DNA of 64,000 bases from Caenorhabditis remanei (taxonomy: Eukaryota; Nematoda; Chromadorea; Rhabditida; Rhabditidae). Shown here one piece after another: positions 35,201-47,153 of this stretch. Numbering within the stretch: position 1 is the first letter of the stretch; every line of letters begins with the position of its first letter. The DNA is taken from NCBI RefSeq assembly GCF_010183535.1, contig NC_071331.1:12152001-12216000 (forward strand), in the 5' to 3' direction. The notes beneath the pieces are model-generated. The model saw only the letters and a list, made by a program, of their open reading frames with translations. It did not search any database and was not told the origin of the DNA. The position numbers were made by a program, and so were the translations under genes.

Positions 35201-36439
35201 TTGATGTTCTACGAGAGCATCTGAAATATTGTTGCAATGAGAAGGGGGAAGAACACGGAGAAGCGGGGGGAAGGGGGAGAAAGGGAATATGATTTACTAA
35301 TTATAAGGTTTCTCATTTTGGAAACTCGACAAAAAATAAGAGAGTGCATGAAATGTAGAGACGCAGAGATAAGGAGTGGAGGGAAAGCAGGTGAAGGATC
35401 GGTTTCAAAGTGCAATTTCCTTTCGTCGGCACGGCTAACCCAAATTGGATGTAGTCGGAAGCCGGAGCGACGGATGAGAACAAAACCTGTGAGATAGTAG
35501 AGGGAAATGAGGAGACGCAGACAATTAGAGCTCAGACAGGTGCATTACTCAAATGAATGTGCAAGTAGAATAGAGAGAATTGAAAGAGATGGAGCAGCCA
35601 CGCAAAAAGGTGGAATATAAATTTTTGGCCGTGGTGACATATTCATATGTTTTGCGAGTAGAATAGGAAGCTCCTCTCCTGTTCTTACTCCCTTTGTGAA
35701 GAGGAAGGAAAGGGTGTGCACAATTTATGACAGACCGGAAAGAATCTGGGAACACGTGGAGTTGAAGGGAGGAGTTCTGGATTACTGAAATGAAATATGA
35801 AGCTTTATTTGGAAGGCGAAAGCGTTTTTTAAAAGTTTAATCTTTTTTATTTCTTAAAAATTTCTCTGTGAATTCTGTTTCGATTTTTTCTTTGTGAAAT
35901 TTTTGGAATATTCTGTCATAGACTGACATAAAGCCAGTGGCTAACAAGGTGATAAGCTCGGATTGACGTTTTTGACGATGTCGGATTTTGAAGGATTGAA
36001 AAATTTACAACTGTTTCAATAATTTTAAAAAATAATTTGAAAACCGTCTTATTGCTGCTCTGATCACAGTTGATGCTTAAAACATTTTTGGAACTGGAGT
36101 CTTTTCGAAAAATTCCTAAACTCCATTTTTTCCACAAACATCATTCCTTCCTTCTTATGATTAATTCACTTGTTACTATTTCCTTTTGTTTCCGTATTTG
36201 CACTTTTTAAAACGACATCAAAAGCAGTCAAATCAAACAAAAATATCTTCTTTTTATTTTAGGTCTACGAGAAACAGGAACTCACGAGGCACAAAAACGT
36301 GTTGTTGAAAACAAAAAGATTGACTGTGAATCCCTTTCTTGTATGTGCAAATAAACAACTGGATGAGGAAGTTTACTTATCTTTTATTTGAGTTTAACAG
36401 GTATAAAAGGCGTTTTGCAGATAAATATTTAAAAAGAAA
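35201..36439. other. Intergenic between divergent genes
   Basis: No gene is supported. The part near 36360-36420 is the promoter of peptide gene K, with GAGGAAGTTTACTTATC and GTATAAAAGG. Confidence 0.4.
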
Positions 36440-36799
36440 ATGAAGATCACTATTCTTATTCTTCTTCTCGCTTCAATTATTGTCAGTTCTGCAAACATTG
36501 GTCCGTCAAGATTTGTCAGTGGAAGGAATGATAAGGTTAGAGGGTTCTGATGAAGAATATTATAGAATTTGATTTTAAGACCTTCGTGCCAGATCTTCCT
36601 GGAAGAACGAATCGGATTGAGACGAGGTGAGATGATTAGTGAAAACTCTTTCTGGTTTCAGAACAAGAATCACTTTTCTGAAACAATAATTTCCAGATCT
36701 CGTCAAGTCCGTTCATTCACCTTCGATCCAAAAGATCTTAAAACTCCTCCTCGTATAGTCAACAGACGTGGAAAAACAGTTCGTCGCACATCTCCATGA
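36440..36799 (+). CDS. Small secreted basic peptide, outlying member K (81 aa)
   Basis: Exons 36440-36535, 36580-36626 and 36697-36799. The signal peptide is MKITILILLLASIIVSSA. The three-exon layout is like members D, E and F: a phase-0 first intron, a short middle exon, and a phase-2 last intron splitting Arg. The mature part is basic (SRQVRSFTF, then RIVNRRGKTVRRTSP). A second possible acceptor (GGTTTCAG near 36660) exists, but the one at 36695-36696 preserves the frame. GAGGAAGT and TATAAAAG upstream match the cluster promoters. It lies about 18 kb from the array on the other strand, so it has moved or been left behind. Function unknown. Confidence 0.75.
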
Positions 36800-37136
36800 A
36801 CTTTTTAAATTCGGTTAAAATAATATCTTGTATTTTGGTTGAAATAAAACATGATCGCTCCAATTTACACTATTACACTAGTAAACATTTCAGTGTAATT
36901 GTGAAAAATTCTAGTTTCCAACCTATGTCTCCGTGTTTTTTACTGCTTTGAAATTCAAGTGTTGCAAACACCCCGTGACAATCATCCCATCCATTGTTAT
37001 ACCCCTCAAGATTATAAATATTTCAAGTCACCATGGACACTAAAAACATTTCTCACTTTTCTGTTTCACACTTCTGTCTTTAGTCCGTTTTTCCAGTTCA
37101 TTTTGCTAAAATTCTCCACTCGTCCTTTCCGATAAA
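36800..37136. other. Short intergenic region
   Basis: This holds the 3' side of peptide gene K (AATAAAAC near 36843) and the promoter of the DEG/ENaC fragment. Nothing else is seen. Confidence 0.4.
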
Positions 37137-37861
37137 ATGGCTCTCCCATCAACTGAAGGTCTTCGAAAGCGGAAAGATTCGTTATCGGTAGGTTTATGAG
37201 TGAACTCAAGAATACAAAAGTGAAGAGTTTTAGGATGAATTCGACTCAGAACTAGATGACAATGAGATGAAAGCAATTGTAAGTGACATAGAGCAAGATA
37301 AGATTCATGAGGAAGCACCAGATACCAGATGGATGTGAGTTTATTTACTGCATCGAATATTTTGAAATTTGGAAAAACTGTGTCTGAAACAGTTATTTAA
37401 AAAATTGTCATCTGTAAGTTTTGAGGAAAATCCGAATACAAAAGAAAAGTTCTAACATTTCAAAAAGTTAAAAAAAATGACAGCCTTGAAACAATAAAAA
37501 ATGTAACATCATATCTTGTTTCAGTCGTTTCAAGAACCATCTGAAAGATTGGGGAGAGACTGCAACAATCCATGGAATCCCCCATATGGCTCAGGCCCAT
37601 ACTGTCATTGCAATCGTCGTCTGGAGCATCATAATGATCATAAGTGCCGTTGGATTCGTCTACATGTTCTACTCAATTGCAGCTTCCTATCTGGCGTTTA
37701 ATGTAGTTGTTCAGCTGAACACCGGTCTGGACTCTGAACCATTTCCCTCCATAACTTTCTGTAATACCAATCCATATAAGTTGAGTGAAATGATCAATGT
37801 TCCCGAATTGAATGCTCTGTTGACTGTGTATCAAGCGTCCGCTGATGGAAGTTTGAGTTGA
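37137..37861 (+). CDS. Truncated DEG/ENaC sodium-channel subunit (162 aa)
   Basis: Exons 37137-37187, 37234-37334 and 37525-37861 form an intact frame. The N-terminal ~50 residues are charged. Then come RFKNHLKDWGETATIHGIPH, with the HG motif of the DEG/ENaC gating region, and TM1 (TVIAIVVWSIIMIISAVGFV). The start of the extracellular domain follows, with PFPSITFCNTNPYKLSEM, a family hallmark just after TM1. The frame stops after about 60 extracellular residues, whereas complete subunits run to roughly 500-1000 aa with a second TM. No further channel exons are seen before amph-1, and an AATAAA lies 15-20 nt after the stop. It is either a 5' relic of a channel gene or a short expressed subunit. 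Symbol not assigned; del-type genes occur in the C. elegans region by memory. Confidence 0.8.
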
Positions 37862-38122
37862 TTTCATTCTTTGAAATTGAATAAAATGTCTTGTTGTTGA
37901 AAAATACTTTAGATAATCATAAGAATCAGAGTAGTAAGTATATAAATGAGAGTGATTGAAAAGGCACAAGCAAGACAAAAAACGGGGGTGAAGCTACAAC
38001 CAAATATTCGATGGAAAATTGAGAATAAATCACATAATTGGGTGGGTGCAATACAATTTAATTAAGACGGGAAAATGCGTTGAGACTGTAACTGAAAACA
38101 CACAAAACGAGACATAGTTTAT

Positions 38123-41067
38123 CTAGATTTTCTTTGTAAAGTTCTCCGGAAAAACGCCCCGTTTTCCATCTTCAAGCTCTCCAAGCCTCCATCCATCATC
38201 CAATTGATCTCCCTCATTCGCTTCGATCACCTTGATTTTCATTCCTGGTTCGAAGGTCAATTCATCTGTATCAACTGCCTTGTATTGGTGAGTTGAAGTC
38301 ACAAAATAAAGAGTTTTTCTTTTTTCATTTGTGATTCCATCGAGTGGTTTTGGTGGTGGCTCTGAGTCGTTTTTCTTCGTCTCTTTTGAGTCTCCTTTCT
38401 CAGTTTTCTCGTCATCTTCATCGTCAAATGGATTTGATGGCTCCTGAAAAATGACATTTATGGTTAGACATTGTCATTTAATGGGATGCTGAGCTATTAA
38501 AGCAGAAATTCTTCAAATCTAGAAAATTCACTGTAACAAGATGTGGCTATGAACTTTTTAAATATGGCATCAGGTACTCCCCAACCGTCACTGATCATAT
38601 TTCTCTAACCTAATAACCTTGTCTAAAACACGATCAGTTTTGTATTTCTGATTACGTTATTCAAAGTTGCTACACGATTTTCCCCGGGACGACCCGATTT
38701 TGACAATTCTGTGAAGCATTAATTTTTGGATCTAGAGAATTTACTGTTACAAGATTTGGATATTAATTTTCAAATATAGTATCAAATGCTTTCGCTATTC
38801 TAGCCTAAGTTTTATATTTCTGATTACGTTATCCAAAATTGGTTCACGACTTTCTTTCATGAACCTAAACTCTCCCTCTTCAAGTACGCATACCCTCTAC
38901 CTGTCCTCTATCCCATATCTCATCTCATTCTACACCAGAATCTTACCCTCTTCTGTCTTCTCGCCGCAGCAATTGCTTGATCGGCAGCAGCTGTTTGTTG
39001 AGCGTTGAGCTTCTGAACAACAACCCACACATTATTACATCTTGTCTTTTTTAAAAATGAATTAGGTTTCACTTACCGGATAGACTTTGGCCTCAAATTT
39101 CTCCTCGACATCAGTTGGAGTCGCTTCTTTCTCGTCTTCTGCCTCATCGTCGTCGAACGGATTTGTGGAGTTGGCCTGAAACATAGGAATATACGACTGT
39201 TTCAAAAAGATCAGAAATCGATTTTCATTTCCTGATTAGTGGTTCGCCTGTCATTCCAAACTCACAATAGAAACCACACTTTCTCTTGGCTTTGCTGTCG
39301 GTACTGGAGCTGGAGGAGGAGAGACAAGAACAGTTGGAGATGGAGTCGACTGACGGAGGGAGGTGCTCTGAAACTGAAAAGCTGAACAACAAAGCTTTTA
39401 AAAATGTCTTACATCAGATTTGCTTGGATCCGGTGTAGCAGGAGCATCCGTTGATGCCAGAGAGCTTGTGTCAATTGGAGTTAGAGCACGAGCTTCAGGA
39501 CGAGCAACTCTCAAATAGTCCATTGACTCACCGAGTTTGTCCAATTGCATCACAATTTGTTTATGGAACTGAAATGAACAATATTTAGGGATTTCATCGC
39601 ATTTTTTAAAATGGTAAGCGTCTCTGTTTTGGCAGAATCAATCAGTTCTTTTAGATTTTGAAAACAGTTTGAAACAGTAATTATTTGTTCATATTTTTTC
39701 TCAATTCTAAAATTTCTAGACTCACTTTACTAGCATCAGTCTGATAAACACTGTTTGCATTGAATAATGATTGAAGAGTGTCGACGAAGAATGTGATTCG
39801 ACTGTCGTATACAGCTGGGAGAATCTGAAAATTCACGCTTAGTTACTGTAACTTTCGGGAGTCAACTCACTTCCAGCAACTCATTGTTCATCTCTGTGTA
39901 CATTTGCTCGGCATTCTGAAGCTCAACGGTGGCTTTGGCGAGTTTCGGATCGTTGTCCTGTAATGGAGATTTTGAAAACTAACTAAGTGAGAAGTATCCT
40001 CGTATATCTAAAACAAGAATCAGTAAATCTTCTGACAAACCTTTTTGCTTGACGACTTCACACTGTTGAACGTGTTTTTAGCACTATCATAGTCAACCAG
40101 CTTTCGTCCACGTTTCTCAATCTAAAATTATAATTTTCAGAGGCTCAGAAAAATGATCTAATAATAACCCACCTTCTTCTTCAAATCTGGGAACTGATTA
40201 ACGTATTGAGTGACTGTTTGAGGAAGATCTTCACAAACTGTTTTCTCGAGTTCATTTGTTTGAATATCTAGGTTCTGAATAGCTAATGTTGAGAAAAATC
40301 AAAAATAGAAATGTTTTCTTACATCAAAGATAGCAGTGAGGTGTTCTCGATCGGGCCATTCTTGCTCATAAGCCTCGCGGATTGTGTCTCGAAGTTGTTT
40401 CTCAGCAGAGCAGAGAGCTTTCAGAGCGGATGCGTAGGTCTGGAAATATGTAATAACTTTTTGGAATTTTTTGAAAAAAGTTTGAAATCTAATGTTTCCT
40501 AGTCTAAGATTCACATTTAATAGTAAGAAGAATTAATACATCGGTTTTTTGCCGTCTCGAAACGCTTTTTCTAAAATTTGAATTATGAAATTGCCATGTT
40601 TTGATTGTCTTATCGATTTGAACATTCTAAATACTTGAAAATGAATTCGATGAAACACTCAATATTTTCTGTTTCATTAGTTACTGAAGTCTTGACACTT
40701 TTTGGAAAAACTGTTCCGCTCAATACTGTAACTTCGATAAGTATTTCATAACATTTATCTTTCAAAATTCCATTTGTTCTCTCATTTGAATCCGAATACT
40801 CACCTTCACATCTTTGTGCAATTTCTCGCAGGATTTGCTCTGTTTCACCAGATTAGCAGCATGCTGATCAAACACTTCGTCCTGTGTCGCTTTCGCTTTT
40901 CCGATTCCTTCGAGAAGCTACAATTAAAATCTGTATTTATGATGGAAGCCAAAATGTAAGTCTAATCATTCTAAATGACTATGCTGAAACAGTAAAATAC
41001 TGAGACTTACTTTTTCTTTAGTACGATTCGTTGCCTTTTTCAAATGTTTGTTGAACAGGTCGGCCAT
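38123..41067 (-). CDS. amph-1: Amphiphysin/BIN1 homolog, BAR-SH3 protein
   Basis: Twelve exons (41011-41067, 40804-40917, 40323-40439, 40173-40274, 40041-40121, 39871-39957, 39726-39824, 39413-39568, 39266-39367, 39077-39175, 38947-39012, 38123-38443) all join in phase 0 to 466 aa. The N-terminus MADLFNKHLKKATNRTKEK is an amphipathic helix followed by a BAR domain to about residue 240, which senses or bends membranes. A Pro/Ser-rich linker carries two NPF motifs (about 310-312 and 364-366), each followed by acidic residues. NPF motifs bind EH domains; C. elegans AMPH-1 works with RME-1 in endocytic recycling. The C-terminal SH3 domain (about 404-466) has YKAVDTDELTFEPG, DDGWRLGEL and GVFPENF. 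Length is close to the known worm protein. Confidence 0.95.
38520..38860. repeat. Diverged direct repeat in the last amph-1 intron
   Basis: About 125-170 nt is present twice (roughly 38520-38690 and 38731-38860). Shared words are CTAGA.AATT.ACTGT.ACAAGAT and TATTTCTGATTACGTTAT. The copies differ at many positions, so the duplication is not recent. No coding or splice role is apparent. Confidence 0.4.
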
Positions 41068-42728
41068 CTTTTTGGCTGGAAATTTCTAGAATTGAAAAGC
41101 TTCGAGAAGAAGAAGAACGGGGAGAAAAGTGTGTGAAAGCACAAAAGAAAAAAGTTTTTTGAGAAGAAATGAAAAAGAGATGAAAAGGGGAAAACGATAA
41201 AAAGAGAAAGAGTGAAATGGAATGTGAAACAAACTATGACGTGTCAATTGATAACAATAACAGGGAAGAAGAAGGTAACAACTCTTGAATGGAAAAGAAG
41301 AAAAAGAAGAAGAAGACCAATAATCGATCACTGTGTGTTGAGAGAGTGGGAAGTAATAGATGAGATGAGAAGAAGAGAGGCAACAGAATGAGATGGAAAA
41401 AAGAGATGTTTAGAGAGTATAGAGGTCAGAAGAGACGCAGCAAGAAATGCGGGAAAATGAGGCCGAGACTGACGATTAGTGGTGAACCCCTTCAGCTGGA
41501 ACGACACGGATCACACCGCGATTCCTTTTTTGGAATGGGCGGATTATGGACATGAGAGGTTACTGTCAGGTTTATTTTTGGAATTTAAATGTTGTTTTCG
41601 AAAAGGGAAGTTACGTCACTTTTGTTGAAAAGAGTTGCAGAAAGTTCTGGAATAGGGGGATTCATCGAGTGTTTGAAAGGGAAGTTTCCGGTGTTTTTTA
41701 TTGAAAGAAGGTGTCAATCAGCGGAGTCTAATTAGAAACCAATTTGATGAATCAATATAACAAATGAACAAAAAGAAAGATGAGTCATGTTTCTGTTTCA
41801 TAGGAATGTGATTAAAAAAAGGATCTTCTATTCCAAGTTCCAACTTAACCTTAGAAAATAATGATTTTCATTATCCCTGAAGCTTCCGAGATGAATTCTA
41901 ATCAAAATTTCGAGTGACAAGTTTCTCGAAATTTTGTAATCCAACACAAATGCGAATCCAGGAAAATACAGTCTATTTCGGAAGTTGACGTCACTTGTGT
42001 TGTTTTGGAAGCGACGATGGATGAAAATAGGGAATTGGAATTCAGAACGGAAGATAATTTTAGTTTCGATTTCAGTTTAAAAAAGTATATTGTTGTTTCC
42101 TTTTTGAACTCTTCCAGCAAGACACAATTTTGACATCGAAGAAGAAGAACTGCATACATATGTACGTTCATCTACCCCACGCTGAATTTGAATGAATGAA
42201 TGATTTATTCGACGAAGGGACAGGCCACTTATTCGACAACCGGGAATAGAGTCAACGGGAGATACAACAAAAACAAAAATTTTGTTACCAATCATCGAAT
42301 TTTGAAAGGAATTTATTGAAACAGTGAGAAAAAACAGTTTGTACACATCAATTGTATACATTGTAATTCATTTCACTGCACCCTAATGTAATCTCAAAAA
42401 TAAACTTTGTGCATCATCATCTCCTCCTCCCTTCAGTCAGAAATTGAACCTATTTTTGTCCTCTTGGTTTATTAAACAAATTCAGATCAAATTGCAACCA
42501 GGAAATGAGAAATTTCCCATCATTAGCAACCGAGTTCTTTTGGGTTTTTTTCTTAGCAACAACGGAAAAAGAAAAACAAAATCACAGACAGCTGATTGTA
42601 GAAGGAACGAAAAACAGAGAGGAAGAAGAAAAACGAACATTGAAAATTAGAAAATTAGAAAAATCTGAAAACCAAAAAACAAGATCACTGTGGTTCTCGT
42701 CAGTCAGAAATCTCACATTTTTCGAAAA
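41068..42728. other. Intergenic between divergent amph-1 and the receptor array
   Basis: 41076-41440 is purine-rich and lies just upstream of amph-1. The rest is AT-rich. No gene, RNA or clear element is seen. Confidence 0.4.
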
Positions 42729-44362
42729 ATGGAAACCATTGCTCAGAGAATTTATCAAAGTTTCAATGAAACACTTTTCGACGATATCAATAGTTATTTA
42801 TCTGGATTCATCTCTTTCATTTTCAATATTCTCTTGATTTATTCTACTTCTAAAATCAAAGCTTACACCAAGTCTGTAAGATTCTCAATGTATTCAATGT
42901 CAGTTCTCAGACTCGCATTCTCGGCAACCATCGTTTTGACTTGTCCGGTACGTCTTTCTTTGAATTTCGGTTTCTTTAAAGTCTAAAGAATATGGAGAAC
43001 CTGGAAAGACGTTAAAGCTACTCTTAAACAAACAATAATCTCTGTTCCCCCACAATTTCATTATAATCGAGTCAAAAAGACCGTTTGATCCGTGTACATA
43101 TGTTCCCAAATTCAGGTCATCATCTACTCGAAAAGCATAAAATCTTTGTATATCATCAAGAATGGATTCAACTTTCCAGTTGCAATCGGAGATGGATTCC
43201 TCGCTCTTTTTGTTGCTTTCATAGTTATGTCTTGTAACGGTCCAGCTGTTCAATATCTGCAAGTTGCTCATTTATTGTCAACGTAAGAGAAGTTTTATTT
43301 CTGTTTCACAAGCATTTCAAGGTTAAAAACCCGTTGTGATTTTTGATTAGTAATGTTCAAACGCAAAATCCACCGATCCCATTGAAATTGTACACGCTCT
43401 CCGTGGAGAGTTACTCGATGAGATTACATTATCAATCAAGTTACAGATCTTCTCGAAAAGAACTGAGCAAAACTATCTCAATCATGCCGATTGCTGTCGT
43501 CATGGCCTCGTTAATCCTAATATTCTTCGGATATATTCCACCGTTTTATGAGATTCATCTAAGCAGTTTTTTATTAGAGAAGCTTGCAGAACATGGGGAT
43601 ACTGCTTATCTAATTGTTACTGTTAGATTGGTGAGTGGCTGAAATCATCGCTTGATTACATATTTCATCCTCTCAGACATTCGATTCCTCAAATGAAGGT
43701 TACACGTTTCAACTTCTCTCTCAAATCTGTACACTCTTCATTCTAATTATTATGTTCATCTCGATTATTATTGTCATCGTTTGTTATTTTTATATCCAGA
43801 AGCAGATGAAAATACGGTTCTCTGTCAGTTCCGTTTCCAAGAAGTCCCAGGAACAACTGAATATGGCACTTTTATTGCAGGTGAGACCTTGTAGAACTTT
43901 ATGAGTCCTGTCTGGAGCAGCTACCGTAGTTTGTGAGAGCACTTTAATGATTAAATGAAAAAAGAGAAAATTCAAATGAATACTGTTTCAGTTAGTTTTG
44001 ATATTTTCTGAACTTCGAATTGTACATTTCATACAGGTTCCAACTATTTTCAGTTCATCCTCCCCTTCATCACTATCCACATCCCATTCTACATCATTGT
44101 CGTCCTCCCATTTTTCGGAATCGCTGGAAGAATTCTCGCTGATCAAGTGCTTTATCTGTTCTGTTGGTGTCCAGCAATCAACCCAATTCTTGTTATTGCC
44201 ATGGTCAAGGTTCGCTAGATTTTTTTTCAAAACTGATTCCAGAAATTTCAGAACATACAAGATCAACTTGTTCCGAGAAAATTAACAAGAAAGTCAACAT
44301 CGAAGAAAGTTAGTCAGAACGCGAGTAGGAGTAGATCTGTCAGAGTTTTTCATTTGGAATGA
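42729..44362 (+). CDS. Seven-TM chemoreceptor 1, Str superfamily, probably SRM (346 aa)
   Basis: Exons 42729-42947, 43116-43282, 43447-43630, 43677-43880, 44054-44209 and 44252-44362. The product is a nematode chemoreceptor-type GPCR, expected in the plasma membrane of sensory cells. TM segments are visible in order, from GFISFIFNILLIY through FLALFVAFIVMSCNG to the last exon pair, whose FCWCPAINPILVIAMVK is the TM7 signature. The short cytosolic tail is Lys/Ser/Arg-rich. Exon 3 is started at 43447 because TSSRKELSKTISIMP then aligns with receptor 3; an upstream acceptor near 43350 would add about 33 residues in frame. The family name relies on memory that srm-3 lies beside amph-1 in C. elegans. 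Confidence 0.85.
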
Positions 44363-45542
44363 ATTATGTTTTCTTGGTGTGTATGTGTTTTGAAGTTTGA
44401 AGAAAAATGAAAACAAGAAAAGATTAGTCATTCTACGAGGTTAGAAACGGTCAACAAACAGATACAGTTAAAAAAGCTCGAGATTGTTCTGAAACGTTTT
44501 TCCAGATAATCGCATACAAAGTGTTTTGGTATATCGATTGGAAATAGTGAAAATTTCAAAAAGGTTGATTTATGAATTGTTATAAAAGGGCCAACTTGAA
44601 GAATTCACTATTTACAACATGATTTGTGACTACGAATTCGGAAACATCCAGACGAGGAAAACTGTTAATAATCAAGAACTCACGAAACAGGGAATTTCTG
44701 AATAACCATGGAAAAATATCGACGAAATATCCGTGTCTGAGTATTGGCGTCGGTAGATCTGATAGCCTGATTATCGTTCTGATGGTTCCCCATTAATCAT
44801 GATGATCAAAAATCTTGCATCATAATGAAAACACAACTGAAGATCTATGAAAAGGAGAGTAAGAATATACAGTGTGAGTGAGCACTAGAGTGTCGCCTCG
44901 CGAGACGAAACTCGCAAAATTAGACGAACCGAACCGAACCGAGACAGAGTGCGAGACGGACCGGGACGAACCGGGACCGAATTCCCGCGGGACTCGTATG
45001 AACTCTCGCTACTCGCGGGACAGGGTGTCTTGCGAGGCGACACTCTAGTGAGCACGCTTCCAACTATCAGTCTATTCCATTAAAGCGAAAAGCTATAAAC
45101 ACTATTAGAAACATCAATTTTATAATATTCAATGAAAACTCCAACCACATTAAGACTTGCCTCCCAAAAAACAATATTGTTTCTGATTCCCCGACATGGT
45201 TATTCATAATGATCAGAGAGCATGTCTCATAATAAAAATACAACAGAAGATCTATGAGAAGACACTTTTCTGACGTCATGTCTCCAGACTCTACAGTATC
45301 AGAAATCACTTCTTCATGTCTACTCCTCCATGTAGTTGAAACCCTTAACATGTGAAATCTCATAAGACTCAAAAAATCAGAATCTTCTAATTTCCAAGAT
45401 CATCTGAACAAAATTTCTCCCTTTCTTGCTCATGATCTCATCGTCGTTCGAGCGAATGTAAAATAGTTGTTTTACTTTTTGAATTCGTCTTACTCAAAGT
45501 AACTAGCTCACTTCTAGACAGACTCTTCTGAGGGTTTAGAAA
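44363..45542. other. Intergenic with a hairpin element
   Basis: Apart from the inverted-repeat element at 44876-45056, no gene or RNA is visible. Confidence 0.4.
44876..45056. mobile_element. GC-rich palindromic MITE-like element
   Basis: A perfect 19-bp inverted repeat (CACTAGAGTGTCGCCTCGC, 44883-44901, and its complement at 45032-45050) encloses GC-rich DNA with repeated GAACCGGGAC-like words. GTGAGTGAGC and GTGAGCAC flank the two arms. There is no coding capacity, so a non-autonomous element or foldback is likely. Confidence 0.6.
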
Positions 45543-46916
45543 ATGGCAGCTTTTTACGACGAAGATAACTTCTATCAAAACTTTAATAATTCTTATTTCG
45601 GTGATGTGAATTTCTATATTTCCGGAGTTATTTCACTAGTTTTTAATATTATTTTAATCTACGTAGTTTCGAAAGTAAAAGGATACAAAGCGCAAGTAAA
45701 ACTATCAATGAATTTGATGGCACTTCTCAGAATACTGTTCTCCTTGAGTATTGCATTGACTTGTCCGGTGAGTTTTCAATTAATTGCCACTAATGAATAC
45801 CATGAAATGTTTCCAGTCAATTCTCTACTCCCGACGTGCCAGTTCTCTGTACATTATGAAAAACGGAATCAATTTTCCAAACGCAATCGGTCATACATTC
45901 CTTGCTCTTTTCGTGTCATTTATGGTCATGTCATGTAATGGACCAGCCATTCAGTATATTCAAGTCTCCAATATGTTATCTTTGTAAGTTTTCTGTTTCT
46001 TCTTATAGTCTTTCAAACCGATTTACTTTTCCAATAGTTGTGGTTTAATAACACGAAACTAATAGTTAAAAATCTTCTATTTTTTCAGCTCTTACGGAAA
46101 AGTTCATCGTCATATATCCATTATCCCTGTTTTTGTTGCGATAACCTCTCTGGCACTCATATTTTTTGGATACGTTCCCCCATTTTATACGATTAGAATC
46201 AGTAGTTTGGTACGGCGGATTCTGGAGCAAGAGGGAGATACACCTTATTTAATAATCACAGTTAGATTGGTGAGTTATACGCGGGACTAGAATCAGATAT
46301 GCTGCTTATGTATATGTTCTTGAAAATGAAACTGTAATTGGATATTTCAGACTTACGATGAAACAAATACTAGCAACACATTCCAGTTGTTATCCCAAAC
46401 CTGCACTCTTTTCATTCTCATCACTATGTTCTTCTCAATTATCACTGTAATTTTCTGCACAGTTTATATACAGAAACAGATGAAAATTCGATTTATTGCG
46501 AGTTCGAATTCGAAGAAGTCACAGGAACAATTGAATAAAGCGCTCTTGTTGCAGGTGAGATTTTTCGTCTGGAACAGTTTGAGGCTCAATCGGATAATAA
46601 AAACAAACTTAACTCGTCTCAATTTTCAGTTTATTCTTCCCTTCATTACTATCCAAATTCCTTTCTATATAGTCGTTGTTCTCCCATTTTTCGGAATTAC
46701 CTGGAGAAACTTCGCCGATCGAATATTCTTCTTATTCTGTTGGTGTCCAGCTATCAATCCCATTCTTGTAATTTTGTTAGTCAAGGTATGCCTGAGAATA
46801 CCATTGACAACATTTCATGTTTAATTCAGAAAATTCGAAAAGAGCTGTTCACGTGTGAGAACGGAAAGAAAAGTCAAGCACAGACTCGGTCTATTGCTTT
46901 AGTTATCAGTCTGTGA
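45543..46916 (+). CDS. Seven-TM chemoreceptor 2 (339 aa)
   Basis: Exons 45543-45767, 45817-45983, 46089-46269, 46351-46554, 46630-46785 and 46830-46916 match receptor 1 (42729-44362) in number and phase. The 167-, 204- and 156-nt exons have exactly the same lengths. Conserved segments include LALFVSFMVMSCNGPAIQYI, the post-TM5 loop KKSQEQLNKALLLQ and CWCPAINPILVILLVK in TM7. The N-terminus MAAFYDEDNFYQNFNNSYF is acidic and aromatic, as expected of a small extracellular tail. The C-terminal tail is short. With receptor 1 it forms the first pair of the array. Confidence 0.85.
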
Positions 46917-47153
46917 CAACTTCATCGTCTACCGAAAAGATCAAAGAGAACGATGATACATTGTTGATTTAATTACATTCTTATTTACACAAATGATAAT
47001 AAAAACTTCCTAATACTTTCGCAACATTTGTTATTCCAAGCATCATTTCCGTTCAACTATTCTATCAGACTGATAAGAAATACTTGCTCATAGTATGCAT
47101 CACTATAAAATAGTAGTTAACCATAACAATACAATTCCTCATATTTTGGCATA

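Noticed and set aside
43351..43446. Longer exon 3 of receptor 1 starting after TTTTTGATTAG
   Set aside because: It stays in frame, but it inserts about 32 residues absent from all paralogs; the acceptor at 43446 aligns exactly with receptor 3.
44876..45056. Hairpin as a microRNA or snRNA gene
   Set aside because: The arms are at the ends of a 180-bp GC-rich block with no precursor-like loop; a MITE explains it better.
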